From Lacibacter sediminis (lineage in GTDB: Bacteria > Bacteroidota > Bacteroidia > Chitinophagales > Chitinophagaceae): DNA of 64,000 nucleotides. Shown here one piece after another: positions 17,402-25,361 of this stretch. Position numbers and translations under genes: made by a program. The notes beneath the pieces were generated by a model, which worked only from the letters and a program-made list of their open reading frames with translations, did no database searches and was not told where the DNA came from. Position 1 is the stretch's first letter. Each line of letters begins with the position of its first letter. The DNA is taken from assembly GCF_014168535.1 (NCBI RefSeq), contig NZ_CP060007.1, positions 4,030,001-4,094,000 on the forward strand, in the 5' to 3' direction.

Positions 17402-17527
17402 ATGAAAAAGGTATTAGTAGCCCTCGCTGTAATTACAATGTTTTTAATGTCATGTAACCGTGGTATCACTCCTTACCAGGCTGCAAATGGCAAAGCAGGT
17501 AAATGCGGCAGGAATTTTATCCGTTAA
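17402..17527 (+). CDS. 41-residue lipoprotein (hypothetical)
   Basis: A very short gene read as a lipoprotein: MKKVLVALAVITMFLMSC is a signal peptide with lipobox LMSC, so Cys18 would become the first mature residue, leaving a 24-residue peptide with one further Cys (GKCGRN). It has its own terminator at 17553-17578. Function is unknown. The complete signal, the stop codon and the terminator support a real gene. Confidence 0.7.
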   Translation: MKKVLVALAVITMFLMSCNRGITPYQAANGKAGKCGRNFIR

Positions 17528-17552
17528 TCTCTACTGAAATTAAACGCATTGA

Positions 17553-17578
17553 AACCTTCCGTTACCGGAAGGTTTTTT
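17553..17578 (+). terminator. Terminator after the small lipoprotein gene
   Basis: AACCTTCCG and CGGAAGGTT form a perfect 9-base stem with loop TTAC, followed by six T. Confidence 0.85.
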
Positions 17579-17641
17579 ATTTTTCTTTTCAAGGCGGCGT
17601 TACAAATAACTGTAACTTTGTGTTCCTTTAAAATTTATATC

Positions 17642-17857
17642 ATGAATTTTCAACCCATACTTCTCGGCGTTCTCGGTACCCAGGAAATTATCATTATTGC
17701 CATTATCATTTTGTTGTTGTTCGGCGGTCGTAAGATCCCTGAGCTGATGAAAGGTTTGGGTAAAGGTATCCGTGAATTCAACGATGCCAAGAACACTGTT
17801 CGTAAAGAAATCGAGGAGAGCTCTACTCCTACTGATGCAAATCAGAGCAAACAGTAA
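17642..17857 (+). CDS. tatA: Twin-arginine translocase subunit TatA/TatE
   Basis: 71 residues from the ATG at 17642. The N-terminal transmembrane helix IIIIAIIILLLFGG is followed by the hinge and amphipathic helix RKIPELMKGLGKGIREFNDAKN, then a polar tail, as in TatA. TatA oligomers form the pore for folded twin-arginine substrates; TatC is not in this window. An upstream in-frame TTG (17549) would add 31 residues but lies in the preceding terminator. Confidence 0.92.
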   Translation: MNFQPILLGVLGTQEIIIIAIIILLLFGGRKIPELMKGLGKGIREFNDAKNTVRKEIEESSTPTDANQSKQ

Positions 17858-17910
17858 TTTCTTTAACGCTCATTTTCGTTCTCACTTCAATTTTCTGAAG
17901 AGATTCTTCA

Positions 17911-19356
17911 TTGTATCCTTTTGCAACCATAAAAGCATACCAGCAACGTTTGTTTGATGGAAAAACCTCCTGTAAACAGGCGGTTGAATTCTATTTAGCA
18001 CAAACAAACAAGTATGAACATCTTAATGCGTTGCTGCACACTTTTCCGGAAGAAGCATTACAAAGGGCAACTGAATTAGATGAGCAACGTGCTGCAGGTA
18101 AAACAGCCGGCAAACTCCATGGTGTTGTTATTACAGTTAAAGATGTCATTGCCTGGCAGCAACATCCTTTGTCTGCATCATCAAACATTCTCAAAAACTT
18201 TCATTCTATTTATAACTCGACAGCTGTACAAAAACTGTTGGCTGAAGATGCGATCATCATCGGTATAAATAACTGTGATGAATTTGCCATGGGCAGCAGC
18301 AATGAAAATTCTGCGTTTGGACCAGTAAAAAATATGCTGGATGAGACAAGGGTTCCGGGCGGATCATCAGGTGGTTCAGCAGTTGCTGTACAAGCCAACC
18401 TTTGCATGGTGAGTTTAGGTAGCGATACAGGCGGTTCCGTTCGTCAGCCTGCAGATTTCTGTGGTATTGTGGGAGTGAAGCCAACCTATGGACGTGTAAG
18501 CAGACATGGGCTGATCGCTTACGGCTCCAGCTTCGACCAGATCGGTGTATTGTCTCATACCGTTGAGGATGCTTCGCTTGTGCTTTCTGTAATTGCAGGA
18601 GCTGATGATTTCGATGCCACGGTTTCCACTCTTCCTGTTCCGGATTATACCTCAGCCATTGCTGAAAAAAGATCAACCAAGCCTGTACTTGGCTATTTCA
18701 AACAAACCTTGCAACATGCAGGTTTGGATGAAGAGATCAGAACAACGCATACAAACTTCATTAACCAATTGAAAGCAGATGGATATGAAGTGAAAGAACT
18801 GGACTTTGATCTGATCGACTATATCGTACCAACCTACTATGTTCTTACCACTGCTGAAGCCAGCAGTAACCTCTCCCGTTTTGATGGGGTGCGTTACGGC
18901 TACCAGGCAACACCTGTAAAAGAAGAATTAACAGAATTTTACTCGGCCAACCGTTCGGAAGGTTTTGGTAAAGAAGTGCAGCGCCGCATTATGCTGGGCA
19001 CATTTGTGTTAAGTGCCGGTTATTACGATGCTTATTATACAAAAGCGCAACAGGTACGTCGCAAATTATATGAACAAACGAAACTGGTTTTCAGCGATAT
19101 AGACGTATTGCTCATGCCTGTATCTCCTTCCACCGCATTTAAGATCGGCGAAAAGAGCAGCAACCCGATCGAGATGTATTTAGCTGATATCTATACCGTA
19201 TTTGCCAACCTCGTTGGTATCCCCGGCGTTTCGATTCCGTTGTTTCAGCACAGCAATGGTTTACCGTTTGGACTTCAATTGATGACAAAGCATTTCGATG
19301 AAGTATCTTTGCTCGGCCTTGCTGATGCGCTGTTAAAAAATTACAAGGCATCGTAA
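17911..19356 (+). CDS. gatA: Glutamyl-tRNA(Gln) amidotransferase subunit A
   Basis: 481 residues, normal for GatA. It is the amidase subunit of the GatCAB complex that converts Glu-tRNA(Gln) to Gln-tRNA(Gln). The Ser-cisSer-Lys triad lies in TVKDV (Lys, near residue 75), GGSSGGSA near 150 and SDTGGSVRQPADFCG near 170. The start is the TTG at 17911, as no ATG gives a proper N-terminus; translation would begin YPFATIKAYQQ. tatA ends 53 bases upstream and the two may share a transcript. Confidence 0.95.
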   Translation: MYPFATIKAYQQRLFDGKTSCKQAVEFYLAQTNKYEHLNALLHTFPEEALQRATELDEQRAAGKTAGKLHGVVITVKDVIAWQQHPLSASSNILKNFHSIYNSTAVQKLLAEDAIIIGINNCDEFAMGSSNENSAFGPVKNMLDETRVPGGSSGGSAVAVQANLCMVSLGSDTGGSVRQPADFCGIVGVKPTYGRVSRHGLIAYGSSFDQIGVLSHTVEDASLVLSVIAGADDFDATVSTLPVPDYTSAIAEKRSTKPVLGYFKQTLQHAGLDEEIRTTHTNFINQLKADGYEVKELDFDLIDYIVPTYYVLTTAEASSNLSRFDGVRYGYQATPVKEELTEFYSANRSEGFGKEVQRRIMLGTFVLSAGYYDAYYTKAQQVRRKLYEQTKLVFSDIDVLLMPVSPSTAFKIGEKSSNPIEMYLADIYTVFANLVGIPGVSIPLFQHSNGLPFGLQLMTKHFDEVSLLGLADALLKNYKAS

Positions 19357-19367
19357 GGGTTTTGCCG

Positions 19368-20456
19368 ATGCATAAAATTATTCTTTCCATCATATTAATC
19401 ACTTGTTCTGTGTTTTCATTTGCACAGAAGGATTCTGCTGTTAATAGCAGCGCCGTTGACACCTTAGGAGAAAACAAGCAAGGCGATGTATCGAAATATG
19501 GATTCCAGGCACTTTTCGTCAACAAGGAATTTAATTCCTCTACTTCTTACGATGCGCAGATCCATCCGCAGGCTTGGGGATTTATACAAGATTATCTCGA
19601 CCGTTATGGAAAGAACCTGCAGAAAATGAAAGGTTGGGGAATGCCTTATTTTACCTTGATCGATAATGTGCTTACACAATACGGTCTGCCACATGAATTA
19701 AAATATCTCGCCGTTATTGAAAGCGGACTGAACACGAATGCCACCAGTTGGGTTGGTGCACGTGGCCCTTGGCAGTTTATGCCTTACACCGCCAAAGAAT
19801 ATGGTTTGAATGTAAATAACTGGATTGACGAACGTACTGATTATTTCCGCAGCACACATGCCGCAGCAAAATATCTTACTTCTCTTTATAATGATCTAAA
19901 TGATTGGTTGCTGGTGATCGCTGCTTATAATGGTGGACCAGGACGTGTGTACAGTGCCATCAAGAAAAGTGGCAGTCGTGATTTCTGGAAACTGCAATAC
20001 TATCTTCCGGCAGAAAGCAGGATGCATGTAAAGAAATTTATTGCCACACATTATATCATGGAAGGAAAAGGTGGCATCACAACTGTAGTGAATGATGGCA
20101 AACAACCTGCAGCAATCGAGTTTGCGCCTGAGAAAACAGATCCGAATATTGCTGTGCAGCCGATCGTTGGTAAATTTAGTTCAGTTGTAATGGCAAAGAA
20201 TCTGGTGATCGATCTTTTATACTTCAATCAACTCAATCCAAACTTTGATGCAGTACTTGCCGGCAACACCATTTTCAATCTTCGTTTGCCGAAAGATAAA
20301 ATGCAGATCTTTAATTCTAACCGCTATAACATCCTGAATGAAAGTGTGCAATTACTCATGCGCTTTTATGGCGAAGATGGCATGAAAGATATTTATCCCA
20401 AAGTATCTGATTTGCCGGAGGTGAAGAAGAAACCGGCGCCTAAGAAAAAAGGATAA
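19368..20456 (+). CDS. Membrane-bound lytic murein transglycosylase, MltD-like without LysM
   Basis: 362 residues from the ATG at 19368. A signal peptide (residues 1-20, ending SFAQ) targets the periplasm. The SLT domain spans about residues 95-230: YLAVIESGLNTNATSWVGARGPWQFM contains the catalytic Glu118, followed by AAAKYLTSLYNDLNDWLLVIAAYNGGPGRV. It cleaves peptidoglycan between MurNAc and GlcNAc. LysM repeats of MltD are not recognisable in the C-terminal 130 residues, and the tail is Lys/Pro-rich (KKKPAPKKKG). The gene ends 9 bases before the 21-base tandem repeat. Confidence 0.9.
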   Translation: MHKIILSIILITCSVFSFAQKDSAVNSSAVDTLGENKQGDVSKYGFQALFVNKEFNSSTSYDAQIHPQAWGFIQDYLDRYGKNLQKMKGWGMPYFTLIDNVLTQYGLPHELKYLAVIESGLNTNATSWVGARGPWQFMPYTAKEYGLNVNNWIDERTDYFRSTHAAAKYLTSLYNDLNDWLLVIAAYNGGPGRVYSAIKKSGSRDFWKLQYYLPAESRMHVKKFIATHYIMEGKGGITTVVNDGKQPAAIEFAPEKTDPNIAVQPIVGKFSSVVMAKNLVIDLLYFNQLNPNFDAVLAGNTIFNLRLPKDKMQIFNSNRYNILNESVQLLMRFYGEDGMKDIYPKVSDLPEVKKKPAPKKKG

Positions 20457-20465
20457 ATATCCCTG

Positions 20466-20675
20466 ATTATTTTACGGTACACTTCAATTAAGCTACTTCA
20501 TATTGAAATTAAGGCACTGTACCATGCAATTGAGACAGTGTAACTGCCAATTAATTTACTGTTCACTTCAATTAAGTTTCTGCATCTGTTCATTAAGTTA
20601 CTGCACGCTGTTATTAAGACACTGTAACATGTAAATAAGACAGTGCACACAATCATTTATAGAATGTAACTACGG
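20466..20675. repeat. Degenerate 21-base tandem repeat, at least nine units
   Basis: Units start at 20466, 20487, 20508, 20529, 20550, 20571, 20592, 20613, 20634 and, weaker, 20655. The consensus begins ATTAAG, followed after one or two bases by ACTGT or ACAGTG. The period is exactly 21 bases, with no slippage. Forward translation gives heptads with Ile at the first and Leu at the fourth position (IKLLHIE, IKALYHA, IKLLHAV), interrupted by stop codons. CACTGT and ACAGTG in neighbouring units can pair. It is not a CRISPR (no unique spacers). It lies at the left border of the accessory islet. Confidence 0.75.
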
Positions 20676-20742
20676 TTTTATGAATAGTGACACTTGTTTA
20701 AGTTCTTGAAATAGAGGAAAGCAGGCGGGAATACTTGAATGT

Positions 20743-20795
20743 GGTTGGTCGGGAGACACAACCACGGCATGTTTTTTTGATAAGGACTACGAAGG
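20743..20795. repeat. Islet repeat copy A
   Basis: It starts with GTTGGTCGGGAGACACAAC, which can fold (GGTTG-GTC / GAC-CAACC), then ACGGCATG, a T-run and GGACTACGAAGG. It abuts the stop codon of the minus-strand membrane protein gene at 20796. It belongs to the same family as copies at 21310, 22516, 23310 and 24617. Confidence 0.8.
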
Positions 20796-21188
20796 TTAAA
20801 AATTCTTTTCAAAAAATTGTTTGGTTGTACGAATATTAAAAACCAGAATCACTATGCCCGAACTAATAAAAACAGACCACATTGTGAACATTAGCCATGA
20901 ATTTTCCCAAGGCAGAATCAACATAATTGGAACGAAAAAATAAACATAAATATGAAAAAACAGTACCCTTCTTTTTATCTTGAAAAAAGAGTAAAAATAA
21001 AAACCGCTAACAAAAAGAAATAAAGATATCGGAATTATCAAGTTAGGAACAAGTGTTTCCGGATATAAACTATGAAATATATTGAAATATGTAATTGTCA
21101 GTACATATATCAACACGCCGTAACATAAAAATCCTATAATCGTATGCCAATAGAACAGTTTTGTCCCGTTTCGCTTTGTTCTATTCAT
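20796..21188 (-). CDS. Four-helix membrane protein, hypothetical (islet gene)
   Basis: 130 residues with four hydrophobic helices (about 13-32, 45-66, 76-93 and 99-116), rich in Phe/Tyr/Ile, and basic at both ends. No family recognised. It is AT-rich, stands alone, and is followed immediately by islet repeat copy A; a TTGGTCGCCTAACCAA palindrome lies 46 bases in front of its start. Confidence 0.65.
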   Translation of the reverse strand: MNRTKRNGTKLFYWHTIIGFLCYGVLIYVLTITYFNIFHSLYPETLVPNLIIPISLFLFVSGFYFYSFFKIKRRVLFFHIYVYFFVPIMLILPWENSWLMFTMWSVFISSGIVILVFNIRTTKQFFEKNF

Positions 21189-21233
21189 GTTAATGACACC
21201 TATTGTGGTTTAAGTTTTTACTGTTCGCCATTA

Positions 21234-21365
21234 TTGGTCGCCTAACCAACATTGGATTCGAAATATCGAATCACACTTGAATATAAGAGTAAAATAAGGA
21301 TTTTTGAGTGGTTGGTCGGGAGACGCAACCAAGGCGTGTTTTTTTTCGATACTACCATCGTGGGC
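21234..21365. repeat. Islet repeat copy B with palindromic end box
   Basis: The left box TTGGTCGCCTAACCAA (21234-21249) contains GCCTAAC, whose complement GTTAGGC matches the integron core consensus GTTRRRY. The right part GTTGGTCGGGAGACGCAAC begins at 21311 and runs through AAGGCGTG, a T-run, and CGATACTACCATCGTGGGC to 21365. The gene at 21379 ends 13 bases further on. Confidence 0.75.
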
Positions 21366-21378
21366 ATCTAAATAAATA

Positions 21379-22398
21379 TTAATTAGAGATGATGTAATTA
21401 AGTATTTTTTCAACCTCAATATTTTTAGCAACTACATTTGCCCGGTCATCGATCAGTAATGAACTGGGATAACGGTCTAAAATAATATGTTTCTTTAACT
21501 GTTGTCCGTCTTCGTCCCAATAATTTTCCCACGTAACTCCATGTTTCTTTAACGTTGCCTTATTTTCATTAATAAATTTCAAAGAGTCAACACTTACATG
21601 CACTATTTTGATTCTACTGCTAAACTCCGGATCCTTGTTTAATTGTACAAGTTGTTTCATTTCACGAATACATGGCAAACAATCATTAAACCAAATTACA
21701 AGTAATGTATACTTCCCGCTGCTACTTAAATCTATTCTGATTTTCTTTTTTACATCATTTGTCACTTCGATAGAAGGCAGATTCAGCTGCTTCAAATATC
21801 TGTTTTCAAAGTATTGATATTCCTTCGTCTTAGTGATACTACTATCAAAAAGTGTTTTGACAACATTAAACTCATTTGAAAAATCATGCATGAAAGACTG
21901 GTCGATCAATTTAAATAATCCAATATAAGAAGAAGGATTTTTTTTAATATAGCTGACAAGCACTTCAGGTTCAAGAATGCTGTCAATATTTTCCGAATTG
22001 ACAAAATGTAAAAATGATTGAAACTCGTTTTCAATTTTTGTAGCTGGTCTCTTGGCTATATACAGCCCCTTTTCTCCGTTCTTGATAACTATTTCCTGAC
22101 TGCCGGGTTCAATAAAGAAAAATTGATTAAACCGTTCATATCTTTTATCACCTGAAAAATAGATCCTAACTGCAGTAGGGTGTTCTATTGTGCCCACAAA
22201 GTGAAACATGTTATTTTTACAGGCCACAGAATTGGATTTCACTTTCATTCCAAATTCTTGCTGAAAATATGACTCACCAATTGTTAAGGTTGAATTAGTA
22301 TTAGCCGAATCAATAACTGTAAAACTAAAATGTTGCTGTGAATAGCTGTAAGTACAAGAAAAAAGGGATAAAAAAAAGTAAAGCATTTTTTTTCGCAT
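21379..22398 (-). CDS. TlpA-like thiol-disulfide oxidoreductase with DUF4369-type N-domain
   Basis: 339 residues from the ATG at 22398 (an in-frame ATG eight codons upstream is possible). A signal peptide ending SYSQQ is followed by an N-terminal beta domain of the type found on Bacteroidota TlpA proteins (TLTIGES...FHFVGTIEHPTAVRIYF). The thioredoxin fold lies at about residues 220-335 with active site WFNDCLPCIREM and the cis-Pro region LDRYPSSLLID. It should act in the periplasm on disulfides. Inside the islet it is the largest gene and is followed by repeat copy B. Single thioredoxins of this type are common cargo in Bacteroidota. Confidence 0.83.
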   Translation of the reverse strand: MRKKMLYFFLSLFSCTYSYSQQHFSFTVIDSANTNSTLTIGESYFQQEFGMKVKSNSVACKNNMFHFVGTIEHPTAVRIYFSGDKRYERFNQFFFIEPGSQEIVIKNGEKGLYIAKRPATKIENEFQSFLHFVNSENIDSILEPEVLVSYIKKNPSSYIGLFKLIDQSFMHDFSNEFNVVKTLFDSSITKTKEYQYFENRYLKQLNLPSIEVTNDVKKKIRIDLSSSGKYTLLVIWFNDCLPCIREMKQLVQLNKDPEFSSRIKIVHVSVDSLKFINENKATLKKHGVTWENYWDEDGQQLKKHIILDRYPSSLLIDDRANVVAKNIEVEKILNYIISN

Positions 22399-22515
22399 AG
22401 CAAAAAAGGTTAGTTTATTCAATATATTTTCAGGCTGAAAAATTGAACTTAATAAGATTCGAAAATTAATATAAGAATTTAAATTAACCTTTTATTTAAG
22501 AAATTAAATATTTCT

Positions 22516-22567
22516 GGTTGGTCGGGAGACGCAACCAAGGCGTGTTTTTTCGATACTACCATCTTGA
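22516..22567. repeat. Islet repeat copy C
   Basis: GTTGGTCGGGAGACGCAAC followed by CAAGGCGTG, a T-run and CGATACTACCATCTTG. The AT-rich left flank (TTATTTAAGAAATTAAATAT) is a worn version of the flank seen at copies D and E. Confidence 0.75.
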
Positions 22568-22707
22568 ACGTTCTCAGGCGATGTGTCAGATGGCATTGTG
22601 TGCAAGGGCTGTGGCACTCGCCGAACTACTATACCGATTTCCTTGATGACGGCGAGTCGGCGCTGCCTGACATCGCCTTTGAAGTGCAGAAATTCGAGAG
22701 CGAATAA
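22567..22707 (+). pseudogene. GC-rich gene remnant inside the islet
   Basis: A 46-codon open frame ending in TAA at 22705-22707, with G/C-rich codons (GATGACGGCGAG, GCGCTGCCTGAC), clearly richer in G+C than the AT-rich islet genes. The readable end is YYTDFLDDGESALPDIAFEV. It starts inside repeat copy C with no proper start, so it looks like the 3' end of a foreign gene cut by the repeat. Its family is not recognised. No promoter is seen, and the rest of 22423-22794 shows nothing else. Confidence 0.35.
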
Positions 22708-22794
22708 AGACTCGGCAGCGAAAGAAGCTTAAGTCCTAATTATTATTTCGCTCTGTGCAATGAAATTATTCGAGGCATGCAAGGCGGAAAAAAT

Positions 22795-23223
22795 TCAATA
22801 ATCATGAGCCAAGCAGGACTCTTCATAATCCCAAAGATTTTTTGCTTCGCCATTGTCCAAATAACTTTTAATCTCCTTATAACTTACAAGTTTAGGCACA
22901 TTTACCGCCACTATCTTTCTTTGCAAAAACAATTCTGATTCACAGCCGAATTCATTCAGTTGTTTACGCACTTCGTCTATTAATCTGGGATCTTCAAAAT
23001 ATAATCGAATTGTGCTATTGCCGGAAACTTCTACAAAAGCATCAAAGTAGTATTCATTTTCTTCTTCATCAAACTCAGCAGTAATTGTATCCCCCAAAGC
23101 AATGTTCTTAACAACAAATGGAATATTATCTACAATGTAAATATTGTCTCTTACAGGAGTACACCAAAGTCTTTCAACTTCAAAATCTCCTTCACCATAC
23201 TTATGAACAAATAAAATCTTCAT
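22795..23223 (-). CDS. DUF4265-domain protein
   Basis: 142 residues. The order of conserved pieces fits DUF4265: LWCTPVRDNIYIVDNIPFVVKNIALGDTI at residues 19-47, then an acidic strand EYYFDAFVEVSGNSTIRLYF, and a C-terminal CESELFLQRKIVAVNVP and LWDYEESC. It is cytosolic, with no signal or membrane segment. The family is of unknown function; small soluble proteins of this kind are often found near toxin-immunity loci. It is one gene of the repeat-separated islet, 28 bases from a GTTGGTCG palindrome upstream. Confidence 0.7.
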   Translation of the reverse strand: MKILFVHKYGEGDFEVERLWCTPVRDNIYIVDNIPFVVKNIALGDTITAEFDEEENEYYFDAFVEVSGNSTIRLYFEDPRLIDEVRKQLNEFGCESELFLQRKIVAVNVPKLVSYKEIKSYLDNGEAKNLWDYEESCLAHDY

Positions 23224-23251
23224 GATACTCGATAATTATCTCAATGTCTTT

Positions 23252-23363
23252 GTTGGTCGCCCGACCAACAAATAATTCAACTGGTAATTTAAGAATTTTA
23301 AATATCTGCGGTTGGTCGGGAGACACAACCACGGCGTGTTTTTTTCGACAAGACCGACGAAGG
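23252..23363. repeat. Islet repeat copy D with perfect palindromic end box
   Basis: The left box at 23252-23269 has arms GTTGGTCG and CGACCAAC. The right box starts GTTGGTCGGG at 23311, an exact 10-base inverted match to CCCGACCAAC at 23260-23269, and the two are separated by 41 bases. The rest (ACGGCGTG, T-run, GACCGACGAAGG) matches the other copies. The whole fills the gap between the DUF4265 and SMI1/KNR4 genes. Confidence 0.8.
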
Positions 23364-23382
23364 CTAAGGATAGCAGGGTTTG

Positions 23383-23964
23383 TCAATATATTTTCCAATA
23401 CTCTGAGTTTGGGTTGAGCGCTGAACTTATTAATTTTTCCCTTTCAACATCAAATTCAATACCTCCTATATTAGAAAAGTAATAAGCTTTTTCCTTGTAG
23501 CACTGGTAAATTGTATTAACAAATGTGTTTAGTGAATCATACATTGTTATGATAATATCAAAATCAATATTGCCGATTGAATGATGAAATATCATACCGT
23601 AGTTTACTGAAGATTTATTACAGTCAATCAAATAAAATTCACCGCCTCCGCTTGCGAATAATGGGAACATTCCTTCATCCCACTTAGTTAGATTGTTAAT
23701 CCCTTCTTTGTAATAGGTAAGAGCTTGTTCAATTGGTAGAAAAACTCCAAAATTGAATAACCACAATTTACCTAGACTAGTATCTTCAGTAAGCTTTGTG
23801 CCGTTACGCCATCTATAAAGGAGTTTAACCTCGATGGGTAGTTGTTCTAGAATACTGTCTTCAACAAATAGTTCGGTTCCTTCTTGTAAGTAGTTTAAAA
23901 TCGGAGCCTCAATTTCATTTAAGTAATTCTCTAATTTCAAAAGCAATTCCTCAAAATTTTTCAT
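23383..23964 (-). CDS. SMI1/KNR4 (SUKH) family protein
   Basis: 193 residues from ATG 23964. Other in-frame starts (23997 and TTG 24009) would run back into the pabB-derived fragment. SUKH landmarks: an N-terminal amphipathic helix (FEELLLKLENYL), LPIEVKLLYRWRNGT near residue 40, and PLFASGGGEFYLIDC near 100. The fold binds partner proteins, and many bacterial members are immunity proteins against polymorphic toxins; no toxin gene is in the window, so it would be an orphan. Its reading frame continues directly from the stop of the truncated pabB copy. Confidence 0.78.
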   Translation of the reverse strand: MKNFEELLLKLENYLNEIEAPILNYLQEGTELFVEDSILEQLPIEVKLLYRWRNGTKLTEDTSLGKLWLFNFGVFLPIEQALTYYKEGINNLTKWDEGMFPLFASGGGEFYLIDCNKSSVNYGMIFHHSIGNIDFDIIITMYDSLNTFVNTIYQCYKEKAYYFSNIGGIEFDVEREKLISSALNPNSEYWKIY

Positions 23965-24009
23965 TTGTTGTTTTGGTCTATTATTGATATCGAACATTGC
24001 ACAACCCAA

Positions 24010-24215
24010 CTAACCCAACACCTTCCTTATCGCATCTGCCTTCAACAAACATTCCTCATATTCTTTTTCTGCATCACTGTAAAAGGTAATACCACTGTCC
24101 ACCATGTAAGACAGATAATTACTGGAAGCATTATAAAAAATACTCCGGATCACTACATTGAAATCAAAATCGCCATTGGGAGAAATATAGCCAACTGCAC
24201 CGGAGAACAAAAGAC
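24010..24215 (-). pseudogene. Duplicated 3' end of pabB (truncated copy)
   Basis: About 195 bases nearly identical to the 3' end of the complete pabB (25395-25600), with roughly ten differences. They encode the last 66 residues, including FSGAVGYISPNGDFDFNV and EKEYEECLLKADAIRKVL, and end in TAG. The copy is in the same orientation and lies 1.4 kb downstream of the intact gene. It has no start or upstream part, so it is not a working enzyme. The sequence upstream of the homology (24216 onwards) is unrelated to pabB. Confidence 0.85.
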
Positions 24216-24273
24216 TTTCTAATTTTAAAAACCCAACATACTTGCGCCTTAAGGAATCGTGTTAAGTAAAAAT

Positions 24274-24561
24274 TTAAAAGTCCTTTAGAGCAATTGTTAA
24301 ATATATGGGATACCATACAACCAAAGCAATAATAAAAATAAGTCCTATTTTTTTTTGATTCTTTTTTCCTAAAAAAAGAACCAGCAATGAAAAAAATAAA
24401 ATTAAAAGAGGACTGTATATAAAACAAAAATCATGCAAGAAAGGATAGTCTCCAAAAACATTAATTGGCACTTTTAAAATGAAGCTAATAAAAAACAAGA
24501 ACAATGGCAAGGATGATAAAAAAAGTAGAAGTATAAAAAAAGTACAAAATTTTGATTTCAT
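24274..24561 (-). CDS. Small three-helix membrane protein, hypothetical
   Basis: 95 residues, strongly hydrophobic: helices at about 6-30, 45-64 and 71-90, with a KKNQKK loop before the last. It is very AT-rich (many Phe/Leu/Ile/Lys codons). No family recognised. It is the only islet gene not followed by the hairpin repeat; the truncated pabB copy follows it instead. Confidence 0.6.
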   Translation of the reverse strand: MKSKFCTFFILLLFLSSLPLFLFFISFILKVPINVFGDYPFLHDFCFIYSPLLILFFSLLVLFLGKKNQKKIGLIFIIALVVWYPIYLTIALKDF

Positions 24562-24589
24562 AATTTGTTATTTAAAAAACTAATGCATA

Positions 24590-24672
24590 TGTAATTTAAG
24601 AATTTTAAATATCTACGGTTGGTCAGGAGACGCAACCACGGCGTGTTTTTTTTCGATACTACCACGATGGGC
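24590..24672. repeat. Islet repeat copy E
   Basis: The left flank GTAATTTAAGAATTTTAAAT matches copy D base for base. Then comes GTTGGTCAGGAGACGCAAC (one change), ACGGCGTG, a T-run and CGATACTACCACGATGGGC. It lies 8 bases from the stop of the lipoprotein gene at 24680. Confidence 0.8.
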
Positions 24673-24679
24673 AAAAAAA

Positions 24680-25321
24680 TCAGTTTGGCTTTAAAAATAA
24701 ATGGTTGGGAAATTGATTCACTTTTACATTCATTTCTGTATTTATGAGCTCTAAAAAATTATAAATGGCTTTAGAGTCTGCATCTACATACCTATAATAT
24801 GAAGGCTCCAAATATCTATAAAGCCGGTATGAATTAGTTTGTGCTATTTCAAATTCAACATAAGAAGAATGAGTAAGTGAACCCAATTTTTCTTTATGTA
24901 TTTTTCCATTATCCAAAAAAGGGATCTGATATTCTTCCATTCTCTTAAAAAAAGTATCCCACCCCGATTTTGGGTTTAAATTTTGCCATTCCCGCTGAAT
25001 ATGAATATAGTTATGGGCGCTATCTCTATTTTCAGTCAGGAACTCTATAATTTGACAATGGTTACCTATATTATCTTTTTCAATATTAATTACATAACTC
25101 TCATCAAACCCCCATATCCATATACGTATACATGTACCTTTTGTACCAGTATTTATGGCTGGTAGTTCCAGAAGCCTTCCAATATTTGTGACCAACCGCT
25201 CATGTTCTCCCAAATATGTGACACTCGAATCTTCAGCATATAAAATGTCTTTTTTAGTCCTAGTGTTACAAGAAAAAAAAGTTAAAATAATTGCACAGCA
25301 TAATAGTAATATTTTATTCAT
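24680..25321 (-). CDS. Lipoprotein, hypothetical (islet gene)
   Basis: 213 residues. The N-terminus MNKILLLCCAIILTFFSC is a lipoprotein signal with the lipobox Cys at position 18. The mature part is soluble and Tyr/Asn-rich (SYRLYRYLEPSYYRYVD) and not recognised. It is probably anchored in the outer or inner membrane facing the periplasm. It is AT-rich like its islet neighbours, has repeat copy E directly downstream, and a GCCTAAC-containing box lies between it and pabB. Confidence 0.7.
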   Translation of the reverse strand: MNKILLLCCAIILTFFSCNTRTKKDILYAEDSSVTYLGEHERLVTNIGRLLELPAINTGTKGTCIRIWIWGFDESYVINIEKDNIGNHCQIIEFLTENRDSAHNYIHIQREWQNLNPKSGWDTFFKRMEEYQIPFLDNGKIHKEKLGSLTHSSYVEFEIAQTNSYRLYRYLEPSYYRYVDADSKAIYNFLELINTEMNVKVNQFPNHLFLKPN

Positions 25322-25361
25322 ATAATAAAATTACATTTTAAATACTACCGCCTCCGCCGTT

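Noticed and set aside
20466..20675. CRISPR array for the 21-base repeats
   Set aside because: Units are directly adjacent and strongly diverged, with no unique spacers and no cas genes.
23201..23398. 65-residue minus-strand open frame over repeat copy D
   Set aside because: It is a translation of the repeat itself (the same KKHAVV...SPDQP words appear at the other copies) and overlaps a real gene on the same strand.
20743..24672. Simple transcription terminators as the whole explanation of the islet repeats
   Set aside because: On the gene strand the hairpin is not followed by T; the T-run lies on the other strand, and the flanks are conserved beyond the hairpin.
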